Origin: Trichopria drosophilae
Taxonomy: Eukaryota > Arthropoda > Insecta > Hymenoptera > Diapriidae
Direction: 5' to 3'
DNA length: 64,000 bases
Assembly (NCBI GenBank): GCA_030407085.1
Contig: CM059584.1
Coordinates: forward strand, 107,879,001 to 107,943,000
Positions within the stretch are counted from its first letter, which is position 1; every line of letters begins with the position of its first letter. The position numbers and the translations under genes are program-made. The notes below the pieces were generated by a model. That model was not told the origin of the DNA and made no database searches. It saw only the letters and a list, made by a program, of their open reading frames with translations. Positions 12,060 through 24,237 of the stretch are shown piece by piece.

Positions 12060-12405
12060 TCTGTCAATATTGGGATATTGAAGTTTTGAGGTCGCTGATG
12101 AAGAATTTAAAGTCAGATTTTGAAAACTCAAAATTGCGGATCCAATATGGCGGTCGAATTTTTATTAATTTTTATGAATGTGATGAAAATTGGGATCTTT
12201 ATGTTTTTGTGGTCGCTGATGACGATTCTAAAGTCAGGTTTTAAAAATTCAAATTGGTGGAACCAATATGGCGGACGAATTTTCATTAATTTTTATGAAT
12301 ATAATGAAAATTGATATCTATGTTTTTGCGGTTGCTGATGACGATTCTAAAGTCAGGTTTTGAAAATTCAAAATGGCGAAACCAACATGGCGGACGGATG
12401 AAGTA
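12060..12405 (+). repeat. ~120-bp tandem repeat, three copies
   Basis: Three successive copies of a unit carrying gctgatgacgattctaaagt...caatatggcgg, starting near 12094, 12215 and 12334. Copies two and three are closest to each other. Open frames across the array are a by-product of the repeat. Confidence 0.8.
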
Positions 12406-13055
12406 AATAGTTGAAATTTACATTCCCTGCTTTTTTGCGTTACCCAGGATCAACGACGTGGACGTAGTGTTTTATTTTGTTCCTATCGGGGTGAATTTGG
12501 AAGTGAGTCCCCTTGCCTCTCACAAGGACGGGTGTTTGTTTATGCGAGTTCCCTTGCCTCTCACGACGCACATTGTGGCCGAACGGCGTAATACACGCGC
12601 ATTGGGTTTACTCGCTCATCGTGACGAATCTACATTATATTATAATGTGCCGTATATAGTTTTTTTACGGATTTTTCCCGTAGCATCGATTGGTGGGGTT
12701 ATTTTTTGGCTAAAAGTATTTCTTAATGGTTTAAACGAGACAAAAACGACATAAAACATAAGCATTACTCGGCATGACTTCAAATTTGAATTCGATTTAT
12801 TGTGTTAATATGTAGGAAGAAAATAAGCGTGGTCTGATCTGCGACTATTTGCAACACTCTTAGATATCGACAGAAATGTAAAGGTGATCCTTTACATTAT
12901 GATATCGATGCAGAAGTTTTGACGGAATATGTGATGTCTGCCAACAGGAGTCACATCCACATTCTCTGAGAAACCTTTTCCACACGTATATCAAACAATA
13001 GCCTATATAACGGATGAGAAAGAAAAACGCGAACTAGCGGTTTTTACTTCTTAGT
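12406..13055. other. No gene seen
   Basis: Contains a short direct repeat (cccttgcctctcac at about 12510 and 12551) and otherwise unassigned sequence. A 98-codon open frame at 12458-12754 has no recognisable features. Confidence 0.4.
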
Positions 13056-15545
13056 TACACTGAAAGAACTACATAGCTGTAATAGACAAAATTTTTACTG
13101 ATCCAGTAACTGACTTCTCCTGGCCAAACACAGCGAAAGTACTTTATCTGTTTCAGCAAAAGTCTTTGACTGTTTTAGACACAATGGTATGACACCGTCA
13201 TACAGGAAAGGACCTGTGTCTGTAACAGCTAAATAACTATCTATTCTACGTGTGTACCTAACCCCAACTTATGCTGTCGCAGTAAAAGCTCTTTAGCTAA
13301 TTTAGAAGTAATAATATGTTGTACTATAGGAGAAGATCTGTAGCTGTATCAGCTATGTAAGTATATCTGATGGGAACTATGTCGGGCACGGTACGCGCCA
13401 TCTTTTCGATTATGTTTTTAAAAGTAGGTTTTTTAAAATAACTTGCTACATGTATGTATAACTATGAAAGTAATACATGTTTATAATTTGTAAATAAATA
13501 AAACTGGTTCTAATACTAAAAACAGGGTTTTGTGGGATTGGTTACTGTAAAATATTTATACCAAACGGTCTGTTCCCATATCGACTTAGCCAGTTTTCAG
13601 CCATGCATACATGCATATAGTAGCAAATACCCTGGTAGAAAAAACGACTAGTCAAACTGGGCACGACCCAATATCTGGCCAGTTTTAATGCCCATTAATT
13701 GTTTCTGAAATTCCGGACAGATAATGGGCAACAAATTGCCAGTTAATCACCATTTTAAAACCAGACTAGTGTCTACCTAACTAGATTCTGCCCAGTTTAA
13801 CTGGTAAAAATGTGTTTAAAAATAACCTTCATAAGTTTCAGCTTTACATACATTGTCCCTCCATGTGGCATAGCAAAATGTATTTTGCAATATAGATATA
13901 TTAAGAAATGACATTTCGCGTGGGAAACATGCATATGTATATACTATATACATCCAGTGTGTACCGATCATCGAGCGCCGGTAAGGTAGTTTGCGCGTAA
14001 TCTCCCGCCCGGCCTGGTCGCATTATTCCTCGTCACGATGTAGGTGGAAAAATAAAGCATGATATATTGTGATTGTATATAATCACGCGAAATGATGCGA
14101 AATACAATTATTGGTGTGAAGTGTGTGTTAGTGTGTATTTTTATTGCATTGACAACTTAACCTCACGTTTGAGGTTAACTTGTCAAATTGACAACCTATT
14201 AGATCCCATATCCCTATCATTAGTAGACTGACCAAATATTAGGAAAATAAAATAAAAGTTTAATAAGTTTATATTTATGCTTGAACTAGAAGACATTTAC
14301 ATTAAATGTTCTTACCGATTCGAACTCAAATTGTCTGATGGCATTTCCTATACATATTGGAAACGATTAGCCTCAGGATCGAAAGTTTTTAGGTTTTGAA
14401 TTATATATTTGCAGTAAAACTGTTAAAGTAAGCATTAAGTAAGTTAAAATATTATATCGAAATTTATTATTTGATACTAAATATCAAACCATAATTGCCT
14501 TTGCGCAAATTCATTAATTACTTATTTTACATGTGCATATAATTGAATAAAAAGACAACTTCGTTAAAAAATCTTCACCGACTACTCAACTAAACTACCA
14601 GTTAAGAACAATTAATCTATGGATCAAAAAGGTTTTAAACTTTTAAAATACAGACATAGTAAAACTGTCACTGTATAAAGAGTTACATTAAGAATTCTTT
14701 CTAATTGACGAAGAATAAACAAAATCAGTAATAAAAGTGTTCACATGAAAGCAATTCTGGTCTGATATTTAGAATCAATCATTAAATTTAAAAAAAAAAG
14801 TAAAACTGTTATAATAAGTTATTTAAAATTATTGATCGATACTAAATATCAGATCAGAATTGCTTTTACGCAAACTCTTATTATTGAGTTCATATTTATT
14901 CTTCAGTCGAAAGATATTTTTATGAAATATTCTTCGCCAACAACTAAAAGTATTTCCTATAAATTATAATCAATTCTGAATTCAATTCTTTATGACAGTT
15001 TTAATGTGTTTATATTATTAAAAGTCTGAAAGATTTTTGATCCACATATTAATTGTTCCTAACTGGTAGGACATGCTGTGAAGTAGTTTAGTTGAGCAGT
15101 TGGTGAAAATTTTTTATGAAGATACCTTTTCACTCAATTATATACATGTACACTCATTGTCAGTAATGAATGAATTTAGCAATGGGAATTCTGGTCTGAT
15201 ACTTAGTATCGATCAATAAATGTGCTTATTTCTTTATACGGTAAAAATTTCACTTCATTTATATAATTAACAGCCTAAGAACCGCTCGATTCTCAGATTG
15301 AGACGTTTTAACAGGTAGATAATTCCATTCGTCAATTTTAGTTATAGGTGTAGAATATTTTATAAGAATATCTTACGATTCAAGTATAAATGTAAAATCA
15401 GCAATAAAAGAGCTTTTATAAAGGCAATTCTGATCTGATATTTAGTTTTGATCAATAAATATCAATAACTTTTTATACGGTAAGAGTTTTACTGTGTATA
15501 ATTAAAAACTTAAATACTTTTTGATCCTCAGGCTGATTGCTGATG

Positions 15546-15905
15546 AGTGTAATTTTATCAACCTTCGGTCAAGTTAATGCGATTTTAATATATTTTAGTG
15601 TTCGAAGGCTGATTTCACTCATCGTAACTGTATTCTTATACATATTTAACCTGTTCGAGTGCAAAAATCCCTTTGGGAAGAATTTTATCAGCCTTCGGTC
15701 AAGTCAATGTCTTTTTAATATATTTATTGTTCGAAGGCTGGTTTACCTCATCGTAACTATGTTCTTATGCATGTTTAGCTTCTTTAAGTTCAAAAAAATC
15801 TTTTGGAATAATTTTATTAGGCATCCGTCAAGTTAATGTGATTTTAACATATGTAATTTAGTCTTCGAAGGCTGACCTCGCTCAACGTAACTGTTCAAAT
15901 ACTTC
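15546..15905 (+). repeat. ~132-bp tandem repeat, nearly three copies
   Basis: Units begin near 15549, 15681 and 15812. Each holds tatcarccttcggtcaag, then ttcgaaggctg and tcrtcgtaact. The last copy is shortened. Confidence 0.8.
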
Positions 15906-15912
15906 ATATTTC

Positions 15913-16545
15913 TTGAAGGTTGTAAGTACATGCTTCAATAATTAATCTTTTAACGAATAGGCAAATTTGTATCTAAAGCCGCAAATAGAATATGTACAGA
16001 ATTAGCAACTTATTTGACATGTTGTAAGGAATCATTGACCGAATAAAGAAAAAAGTAAACTTTAAATAATCTATGTTCGGCTTTAGATAAAAATTTGCTA
16101 CATACGGTAAGAGATGCCTTATCGAAGAATGTATTTACAAATTTGGCATGTTGCAAGTTGCTATTATTCGATTAAAGATAAAATTAAACTTTGTACATAC
16201 ATACGTATTACAAAAGTTGCAAATAATTACTGATATAGTTAAGAAGAAAAGTAGTTCCTGAAATATCTTTAAAGTTGTAAGGACATGCTTCAATAATAAA
16301 TCTTTTAACGAATAGGAAAATTTGTATCTAAAGCCGCAAGTAGAATATATACAGAATTAGCAACTTTTCTAATAAGTACCTAGACGTATATCATTAACCG
16401 AATAAAGAAAAAAGTAAACTTTAAATATTTTATGTTCGGCTTTAGATAAAAATTTGCTTATTCGTTAAGAGATGGTTTTACATATTAGGCAATTTGCAAG
16501 TTTTCATTAAGCGATTAAAGAAAAAATTAAACTTAATACGTACGT
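15913..16545 (+). repeat. ~357-bp tandem duplication
   Basis: The stretch from ggttgtaagtacatgcttc (about 15917) recurs at about 16274 with high identity, including taaagccgcaa...agaatat and ctatgttcggctttagat. The second copy is followed by partial further homology. Confidence 0.75.
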
Positions 16546-18011
16546 ATTAAAAAAGTTGCAAGTAATCATTAATTGACAATGATATTAATTCATCCTTGAG
16601 AAAATCCCTTGCTGAAGGAAAACGACTCATCGTCCTACATGCTGGAACCAAAGATGGATTTGTTGATGGTGCTAGTCTGTTGTTTATGTCTCGACAAATT
16701 ATTACTTTCTATGTAATATAATGTATAAATTTCTATTTGAAGGTCTCTTTTGTTTTATTGCAGTCGAATAATGTAAATTCATATGTTATATCCTAATGTC
16801 AACTGATAAGTCTTTAAAAGATCATATCGATCTACTCGGTTTGCATAATTAGGAATTCATTTTTATACATATTTGTACACATATTACATACAATACATAT
16901 ACATATCTTTATACATACTCGATTCAAATTTAGAAATTAATAGCGTAGTAATGAGAGCAATACATCTTCTCATTGTAAATTTGGATTGTCAAAAATTTTA
17001 TATGAATACAAAACACATTTTATTCATTTTCTAAGTAAACAATTGCAATAAAATAACGTTTGACCCAACAAAATTCATATTTTGACCGCCAGAATGTATT
17101 TTTAACCCCCAAAAAATGTTATGTTGAAAATTCATTGTTTGAGATTTTTCAGTGTTTCATCCCCTTAACAAAATATTGACTTACAGAAAGTATTAAAAAA
17201 AGGGGCACTTTTTTAATCCCTTTTCAAGAAAACTAATATTCTCTTACTCATATCTTGTGAAAAATATAACAGGAGAGTTTGAAAAAGGTGGCAGGAAAAG
17301 AAATGACACGTATGTAATAAACGGCATTGCATTTGTATTTATAATGCAAATCTTGGTACAATAAAGTGCCTTCCGTACATTTGGTTGATACATAAAGGAG
17401 AGTAATTTAATAAATTTTTTACTTCAATAATGTCAAATTTTTCATAACATAAGACTTCGAAAGCCTGAAAATGCTCCGCAAAGTACGAATATATATTTTC
17501 ATATACAAAAAAAATATCATTGTCTTTGCACGCAATATGCCGTATAACACCAAATATGGGTTCTGACAGTAAATTTGAAACTACTGAGTACCCCACGTGA
17601 CCCCACGAAGGTACTGGAGTAACGAATTAACGATACGATACGCTACGCCTTGCAGGGAAAGTTATTTTGCTGTTTTAAGCAAATGACTTTCGTGTATTAA
17701 TGAAACCAATGTCCAGTACAGTCGAGATATCTTACTGATATAGCTACAAAAGTTCTTTTACTGTTTTAGATGAAACCGATGTCTAATTCAGCCCAGTCGC
17801 TTTGCTAAATCAGCAAAACCAGTCAGCACAAGGCCTTTTGCTGTTTTAGATGAAACCAATGTCTAATGCAGCTTAGATACTTGGCTGTATCAGCCATAAC
17901 CTGACAGTGAATGTACTTTTGCTGTATCGGCTATAAAATTTCTTTCAGTGTATGTAAAGATCAGTCTAGTTTTGATTTCTGTGGGTACGTATACATACCT
18001 TTACTTCATTA

Positions 18012-18787
18012 TAGGGTAAATGGTACAGTAGTCGGCCACCCTACAGTAGTCGGCCACTTTACGTGAGCTATTTAGGATTTAAAAAATTTTACAAACCCGT
18101 TATTTTCCTTTACGTTTCGGTTTAACTCTTATCAATAAGTATGTTTAAGCACAATTAATAGCAAAATATTGTTTATGTACGTCTTTTCGGTGCGTAAAGT
18201 AAACTTGTGCGTAAAGTAAACTTTACGCACTCGATTATACTTTACGCACGAAAAAGCCGTACGTAAACAATATTTCGGCACACGTGTGTGAGTGTAAAGT
18301 TCTTTACGCATACGCCCTTGTATCGAAAACTATTATTTTTTAAAGGTTTCTGAAGAGTGGCCGACAACTGTCTGCTTCACTTGGCCGACTACTGTCGTTT
18401 TCGATACTTTTCAAAAACACAGTTTTCTAATACGTAAAAAAGACTTTTTGGTGAATATTACTCCGGTTTTATTTAAAGACAACCCTCAAGACCAATATTC
18501 TTTCGTTCAAAAAAATAAACAATATTCGTTGCACTTTTGAAATTAATTTTACCAAATACATTATTTCAGATGGCCGACTACTGTCAATTTTGACAATTTT
18601 TTAAAATGTAATTTTTTGATACCTAAAAATTATTTTTTTGTTATTATAAAGTATGCATACAAATATTGAACAACCCCTAAGACAAATTTTCTAATGTTAA
18701 ATTTTTTCCTATTGTTTATTTGCGCTTTGAAGTCAAATTCACTGAAATCATAGCCTTAACTGGCCGACTACTGTACCATTTACCCTA
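18012..18787. mobile_element. TIR element with TAGGGTAAATGG / CAGTAGTCGGCC ends
   Basis: 27-bp terminal inverted repeats (TAGGGTAAATGGTACAGTAG... and complement). Subterminal copies of tggccgactactgtc are scattered inside. An alternative boundary is CAGTAGTCGGCC (18026-18773) directly flanked by TA on both sides, which would make it pogo-like. There is no coding sequence. An AT/GC hairpin (18168-18268) is embedded. Confidence 0.75.
18168..18268. repeat. Hairpin with GTGCGTAAAGT motifs
   Basis: The arms attgtttatgtacgtctttt...gtgcgtaaagta and their near-complement face each other with a short centre. The motif resembles other hairpins in the window built on (g)tgcg(c)aaagt. Confidence 0.65.
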
Positions 18788-19683
18788 CATGACCTCTTTC
18801 ATTATAAAATATATAAGTACACATTATATATTCGAAAAAAAAGGAACTGTAATAGGTGATAATAATAATATAATAATAACAATAATTTGAAAATTTTTCC
18901 ATACAATAATATCACCTTTATTTCATACAATTGCTGTCTGTTAATTAGAAAATTTAAAAGTGACCTATAAAAATCTTGTACGTGAACAAACTGGTTTTGT
19001 TAATGTATATAAGAAAAAATATACAAAATATATAACAATATATTATAAATATAAAAGAATATATTATTGCCGCTTCATTATATACTCCCAATTGAAACAT
19101 TTAACGATTGATTCACACAATTGCGCGCAATATATGTCAACATACATTTTTGTTCGATATATTATCATACTTTAATAGCGCTTTTTTCATATTATATCTT
19201 CTGGCATATTTAGGTTTCAAAATGAAATTACTCTCAAAGGGCTAGGATAAGGAAAAAAGTACATTAAATCTTTCTTATACATAATTTAAAGGTCTACATG
19301 TTTTGTTTATGAAACCTTTTTCGTAAGCAGAATATTTTACGGGATAATCGAACAAAACAGAATATTTTGTTTTTTTATTACGCAAAATATTTTGGTTTAC
19401 GATTGCAAGTTGTCATAAACATTCCATGTTGTTTACAAACATAACGAGGTGAGATGAATATTGGATTGCAGTTTACTTACAATTCCGCCTTTCGTTAATT
19501 ACGATTATTAACGAACGTACTTATGACGAATTTGGGCATTCACGGAAAGCCAAAAATAATTGTCCGACATTAAGTAACGTTTATATCAAGGAAAATGTAA
19601 GACATCTTATGAAATAATCAACTTTTTTATGTTTGAGATCTTCCCATGACAGCATCTAACATATAAAAATAATCCCCTTTAAT
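18788..19683. other. No gene seen
   Basis: Very AT-rich sequence with no supportable gene. Confidence 0.4.
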
Positions 19684-19925
19684 AGTACATTACGATACAA
19701 GTGCGCTAAGTAGGTGATCCCCGCACGAGCGGAGTTGGCGCCCGAGCGTAGCGAACGCGTATTGTATACCATTTTTTTTAACGTGTGAGCTAAGTGCTTA
19801 CTTAGCACACTGTTTTCCGTGCAATTTAGAACATTCTAAGTAACTACTTAGCGCACGGTGCATGAATGTTCTACTTTGCACACGGAAAACAGTGTGCTAA
19901 GTGGGCACTTAGCGCACGGAGTTAA
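19684..19925. repeat. Hairpin-rich repeat (GTGCGCTAAGT family)
   Basis: Begins tagtacattacgatacaagtgcg and contains inverted segments such as acttagcacactgttttccgtgc facing gcacacggaaaacagtgtgctaagt. Similar beginnings recur at 22688 inside the Transib intron. Confidence 0.6.
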
Positions 19926-20578
19926 AAAAAAGAATTTTATGAAATGCCTTGTATAATTAAAAACATGACATTAAACTTTCCATTGTTTTTTATATTGTTT
20001 TAAGACTAACAACTTCATTGAAACTTCATCATATGCCGCATACTAAAAATAAATTAATATCTCCCCGCGTGGAAATGGTACTATGGCGAAATCTATTTTA
20101 ATTAATTAAATATTCTATTAATATTTCATCTTAAAAATGTAAAAAATTATTTAGTTCGGTGGTATTCGAAAAAATATTATTTTGCCGGAAAATATTGAAA
20201 TTTGCAATTTTCGGAAAATCATTATGTCAATTTATCGTCTTTTCTCAGTCTTTTTTCAACTTTAAAAGTGTTTCTCATGGTTGGGCAGCTTGTTACCCAT
20301 TATTTGCAATACTGACCCATGCTTTGTAAGATTTCAATCATAGTTTGCGAAGATTTCGCCCCTGGTTCTATTTTTACGCAGGTATCTATGAATGTAAAAT
20401 ATCAATTGTTATATACGGGGCAAAATTCTTCAACTGTCCAAACAAAAAATAAAAGTTCTCCAATTTGGTAAAAACTTTACTGAAATGTTGTTATTGTTAG
20501 TGGAAGTCTAAATATCAAGTATATTTATTGTTTTCACTATACCATATTTATAAATACAATCCACAAGTCTTAATGTAT

Positions 20579-21505
20579 GGGTCATTCCATGTCAAGTGCG
20601 CCACTGAATTTTTAATTATATTGTTACAATTTTTTAGCAAAAATTGATGAAAATATAATAATTTGGATCATAAGCGACTAAAAATTTACCATTTTATCGC
20701 AATTATAGTTTATTCGATCATTTTTTTACACTCAGCCATTTTCTATATTCAGCCGCAAAAAAGTTCTCACCTTTTTACACAAAATTATGAGTTTAAAAAA
20801 ATGTGCTTTGTACGTCTTTTGTAGTTTTTTTTTATGAGCGTTATGATAAAAATATGTAATTTCAATCTCATTAATACGATCGACCTAAAAAACTATGTTA
20901 AAACTTTCAAAGTGGATTTTTCAAAAAATGGGGTATTTTTAAAAATCTAAAAAAAACCACAAAAATACTATTTTTTATTACAAAGATGTTGATATATCGA
21001 AAAAAGTAGAAACTGAAGAGGGTATATGTGAACAAATTTGTTTAAAGCTTAAATGTACCTTTTCGGATATACCTTCTTCAGTTGCCACTTTTTTCAATAT
21101 ATAAATAAAATCTCTGTAATAAAAAATAGTATTTTTGTGAATTTTAAAAATACCCCATCTTTTGCAAACTTCAATTTGAAAGCTTTAACACAGTTTTTTT
21201 AGGTCGATGGTATTATTAAAATCGAAAATATATGTTTTTGTCTTAAAGCTCATCAAGAAATTACACAAAACATGTAGGGAGCAAATTTTTGTTAAGATCT
21301 TAATTTGACTTAAAAAGACGAAAATACCGCACATGTTTAAATGCAGAGATATTATCGAATAAAGGATAACTTTGTAATCCTTCAATATTTTCGAATCCTA
21401 TATTGTCCAAATTATTATATTTTTCTGACCTTTTACTAAACATTTGGTGCAAATAAAATAAAGAAACATTTTTCGAAAAGTGGTCCACTTGTCATGGAAT
21501 GCTCC
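20579..21505. mobile_element. Foldback element, GGGTCATTCCATGTCAAGTG ends
   Basis: Terminal inverted repeats at 20579-20604 and 21480-21505 enclose a second, longer inverted pair (about 20849-21027 and 21067-21240) with a short centre. The whole 0.93-kb element could fold as one long hairpin. No coding region. It directly abuts the next foldback. Confidence 0.75.
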
Positions 21506-21509
21506 AAAT

Positions 21510-21980
21510 GAGTAGTGATTTTTCAAAGGATTTTCACGGGCTTCATGCTAGTGATAAAAATTTTTGAAAAAATAAAATTTGACCATGAAATTCAAGGTTA
21601 AGTACTAATTTCAGTATATCTCATTTTGATTTTTTTGTAATAGTTTAAAAAGAAAACTCGACTACTTTTCTACAAGATATGTGAAAATAAGAGTGGGGCA
21701 CTTCATAGATTATGAGAAAATAGCCGATTAATCGATTTTTAGACAGTAAAGGGTTATGTTCTCAAAATCTCTGAAGTGTTCCACTCGGACATTCACATAT
21801 CTTACAGAAAAGTAGTTAAGCTTTCTTTTTAAACTAGAAAGAAAAAATCAAAAACTCGTTTTTGGAATATGCTGAAATTAGCATTTTCACCTTAAATTTA
21901 AAGGTTAAATTTTATTTTTTTCAAAAAACTTTTACCATTAGCTTGATGCCCGTCAAACCCCCTTTAAAAATCACTACTCA
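21510..21980. mobile_element. Foldback element with ~210-bp arms
   Basis: The arms 21510-21718 and 21761-21980 are imperfect reverse complements around a 40-bp centre. It lies immediately after another foldback and about 60 bp upstream of the first visible Transib exon. Confidence 0.75.
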
Positions 21981-22041
21981 TGTTGCTTATTGTAACAAAT
22001 AGAACATTTAGAGTAATGAAGTGCAATTTAATTTCATTTAG

Positions 22042-22677
22042 ACTACAGTAGACGATATTTGATTAAAACATTTTTGACATCCAAAACGAAGAGAGATAAC
22101 GAAAAAATTATCGAAATAGAAAAATACCTGTTCGTAAATAGAAACCAATATGCCCAGAAAAAAAGTAACTGGAAATTGAGATGGAGGCTGTGCAGCAGGA
22201 GTATGTTGTATATGGAAAAGCGATTTAAGAATTGGCTTGACGAACCGCTATATTTTAATCAGCCGAAAAATATTATTAATGGTAGTACTCATCATGATCC
22301 CAAACAAATTATGAGTACCGATAAGGTAACTTCTACTTCAGTCAGTAATTCTGTTAGGCGTAAAAACCGCGTCAATTTCGACTCTTTGAGTGAATCGCAA
22401 AAAAGGAGTAGGACAAATGCTCTACGAAAAGAAGAGACCGCATCGCTTTTATTTGCTACTGCTTCTTCATTCAGGAAAGACGGTAATAGCGAAGGTGCAA
22501 CATTACTTACAGAAGTTTCGAAGTCACCATCACGTTCAGCAAAAATCGTGGCAGCTTATGAAAATGCTAAAGCTTGACCAATGCAACTTAGCGATGATCA
22601 AGCTTTAGCACTCATAGCTGACTGCGGACTGACAACATGTCAGTATAATAATTTGCTGAAAGTATCTTCGCAATTTG
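22042..22677 (+). CDS. Transib-like gene, exon with N-terminal domain
   Basis: The exon opens after a splice acceptor (tttcatttag) and is open with a two-base leading phase. It encodes a basic N-terminal region with VNFDSLSESQKRSRTNALR and a segment SPSRSAKIVAAYENAK, which resemble the N-terminal DNA-binding portion of Transib-type proteins. A TGA at 22575-22577 breaks the frame. The same frame then continues (LSDDQALALIADCGLTTCQY) to a donor at 22678 (TTTG|GTATAT). The donor phase matches the acceptor at 31868, completing a Glu codon. There is no ATG in this exon at a suitable place, so an upstream exon is needed. Confidence 0.7.
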
Positions 22678-22687
22678 GTATATATAA

Positions 22688-22775
22688 TAGTACATTACGA
22701 TGCAAGTGCGGTGGTAAATGAGCGAGTGTGGTAACACCTACGCAGCGCACGAGTATCGTATACTATTTTTCCTAT
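22688..22775. repeat. Hairpin repeat related to 19684-19770
   Basis: Starts tagtacattacgatgcaagtgcg and ends gcacgagtatcgtatactatt, an imperfect inverted arrangement. The start matches that of the 19684 repeat almost exactly. It lies 10 bp inside the Transib intron. Confidence 0.6.
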
Positions 22776-23394
22776 TGAGTTGCGCAAAGTTCGATATCTT
22801 TAAGAGTACGTGCAAGGATGGGGATGGAAGGCGGAGCCCCCCGACAAAAAAAGTAAAACAAAATTAAGATTAAATGAAATGAATATTAAAAAATGAAAAG
22901 GCGATATTTTGATAAGTTTGATTTCATAATCTTTAATACATACAAATAATTCCAAATTGACATAAAAATTGACATTTTACCAGAAAGTACTTTTCGCAAT
23001 ATTCGCCACAAATTAAGTTTGAAAAAGATAAAGATATGACATTTATTTGTTATTATGGTTAATGTTTATTGTAACTTGACAGTTTATGTATTGAAAAGAG
23101 ACATTTTTTGAATTGTCTATTTCTTCAGTAACTGTAATTATATTGTTTCAAATTACAACCAATCACACGCGAGAAGGATCGTGTCTCAAACTAACCAATC
23201 ACGAACGATAACGGTACTGTAGACTCGGCGACTCGGTATACGTGTCCACACTCTACATTCCCGCACGCATTTTAAGCTATATCAGTAACGAGGCACTTTG
23301 CGCACGGAAATGCGTGCGCAAAGTACGAACTTTGCGCACGATAATAGGAAAAACATTATATTATGATAAGTTGGTTGAAAATGTGTACACATAT

Positions 23395-24237
23395 TGTTAC
23401 GGACGGAATCGATGTTGTCACGTCCGGGATTGACGCAACATAAGGAAAGGGAGATTCTTCTTAATCATCCTAAGTATTAGGAAGCTCAAGAGAAGGAAAA
23501 GGAAACAATAATAAAAATAATGGTAATCGTAATTTAATTTATTTAACGAGGCTGACTACTTGCCTCGGGACAGTCAACTGTAGTTTAAGTTTGGGTCTTC
23601 TGATTCGGGGTTGTAAGGTAAAAACTGGAGGGCAAAAAGGGACATTTGAAATATAGGGGTTCTTTGACAATAAAAGGGGAATATTTGGGGTTAGGAAGCA
23701 TGAGCAACCTAGATATTACTTGGGACCGTTGTGGGAACAACATTACAGTATTGTAATGTTGTTATATATTTGGCGGGCTAGGGAAAAAAGGGGCAACCAG
23801 TTGGCCATGGGGTGATTTTGTGGGGCGGAAAGTACACTGTTACTTACGTCGGGTTGGATTTGTTGGCGGGTGGCAACTCGTTGGTTCGCAACTCGTAGCT
23901 GGCAACTCGTTGGTTCGCAGCTAGCGGGTGGCGGCTGGCAACTCGTTGGTTCGCAGCTAGCGGATGGCGGCTCGTTACTGGTTGCGAGGGTTGGAAAACT
24001 AATAACATTACTATTAATTAACTCTACAGTTGACTGACTGCTGAGCAGGGCGAGGGGGCCTCTTTTTATATAGACACGAGTAGTGTCTGGGGCGGAACTT
24101 GGACCCATGTGTAAGGGCCAATAGGGAGCTTTCTTGAGGTGGAAGGGTGCAAAGATCTTCGGAAAAACGGCGAGGGGAGGGGCGATACAAGCGAACTGTC
24201 GCCGAGGCAAGACAAATACAATTTTATATTATTAACA
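23395..24237 (-). mobile_element. Solo LTR with 4-bp ATAT target duplication
   Basis: An 843-bp segment starting TGTTACGG and ending TTATTAACA, flanked on both sides by ATAT (23391-23394 and 24238-24241). The TG...CA ends plus a 4-bp duplication indicate an LTR left after recombination. Transcription signals read on the minus strand: TATATAAAAAG near 24064-24074, an initiator-like TCAGT about 30 bp downstream, and AATAAA near 23535-23541. Between 23870 and 23985 a 30-bp motif (ggcaactcgttggttcgcagc) is repeated several times. Confidence 0.8.
24030..24075 (-). promoter_or_regulatory. LTR core promoter on minus strand
   Basis: TATATAAAAAG (about 24074-24064) followed at about 30 bases by TCAGCAGTCAGTCAAC, which contains TCAGT initiators. 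It belongs to the solo LTR. Confidence 0.55.

Larger units (their letters stand above)
13056..17952. mobile_element. 4.9-kb element with TACACTGAAAGAA terminal repeats
   Basis: TACACTGAAAGAA at 13056-13068 is matched by TTCTTTCAGTGTA at 17940-17952. The subterminal ~350 bp on both sides are full of cagcaaaagt/ctgttttagac-type repeats in opposite orientation. No transposase coding region is visible. The interior is made of repeats: about 100-bp units with aattctgrtctgatatttag near 14470-15440, the tandem arrays below, and a near-perfect hairpin at 14150-14187. It is likely a large non-autonomous element; the superfamily is unknown. Confidence 0.55.

Noticed and set aside
23743..24210. 155-codon minus-strand open frame
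   Set aside because: It lies inside the solo LTR and covers its short Pro/Ser-coding tandem repeats; its start is upstream of the LTR's own TATA box.
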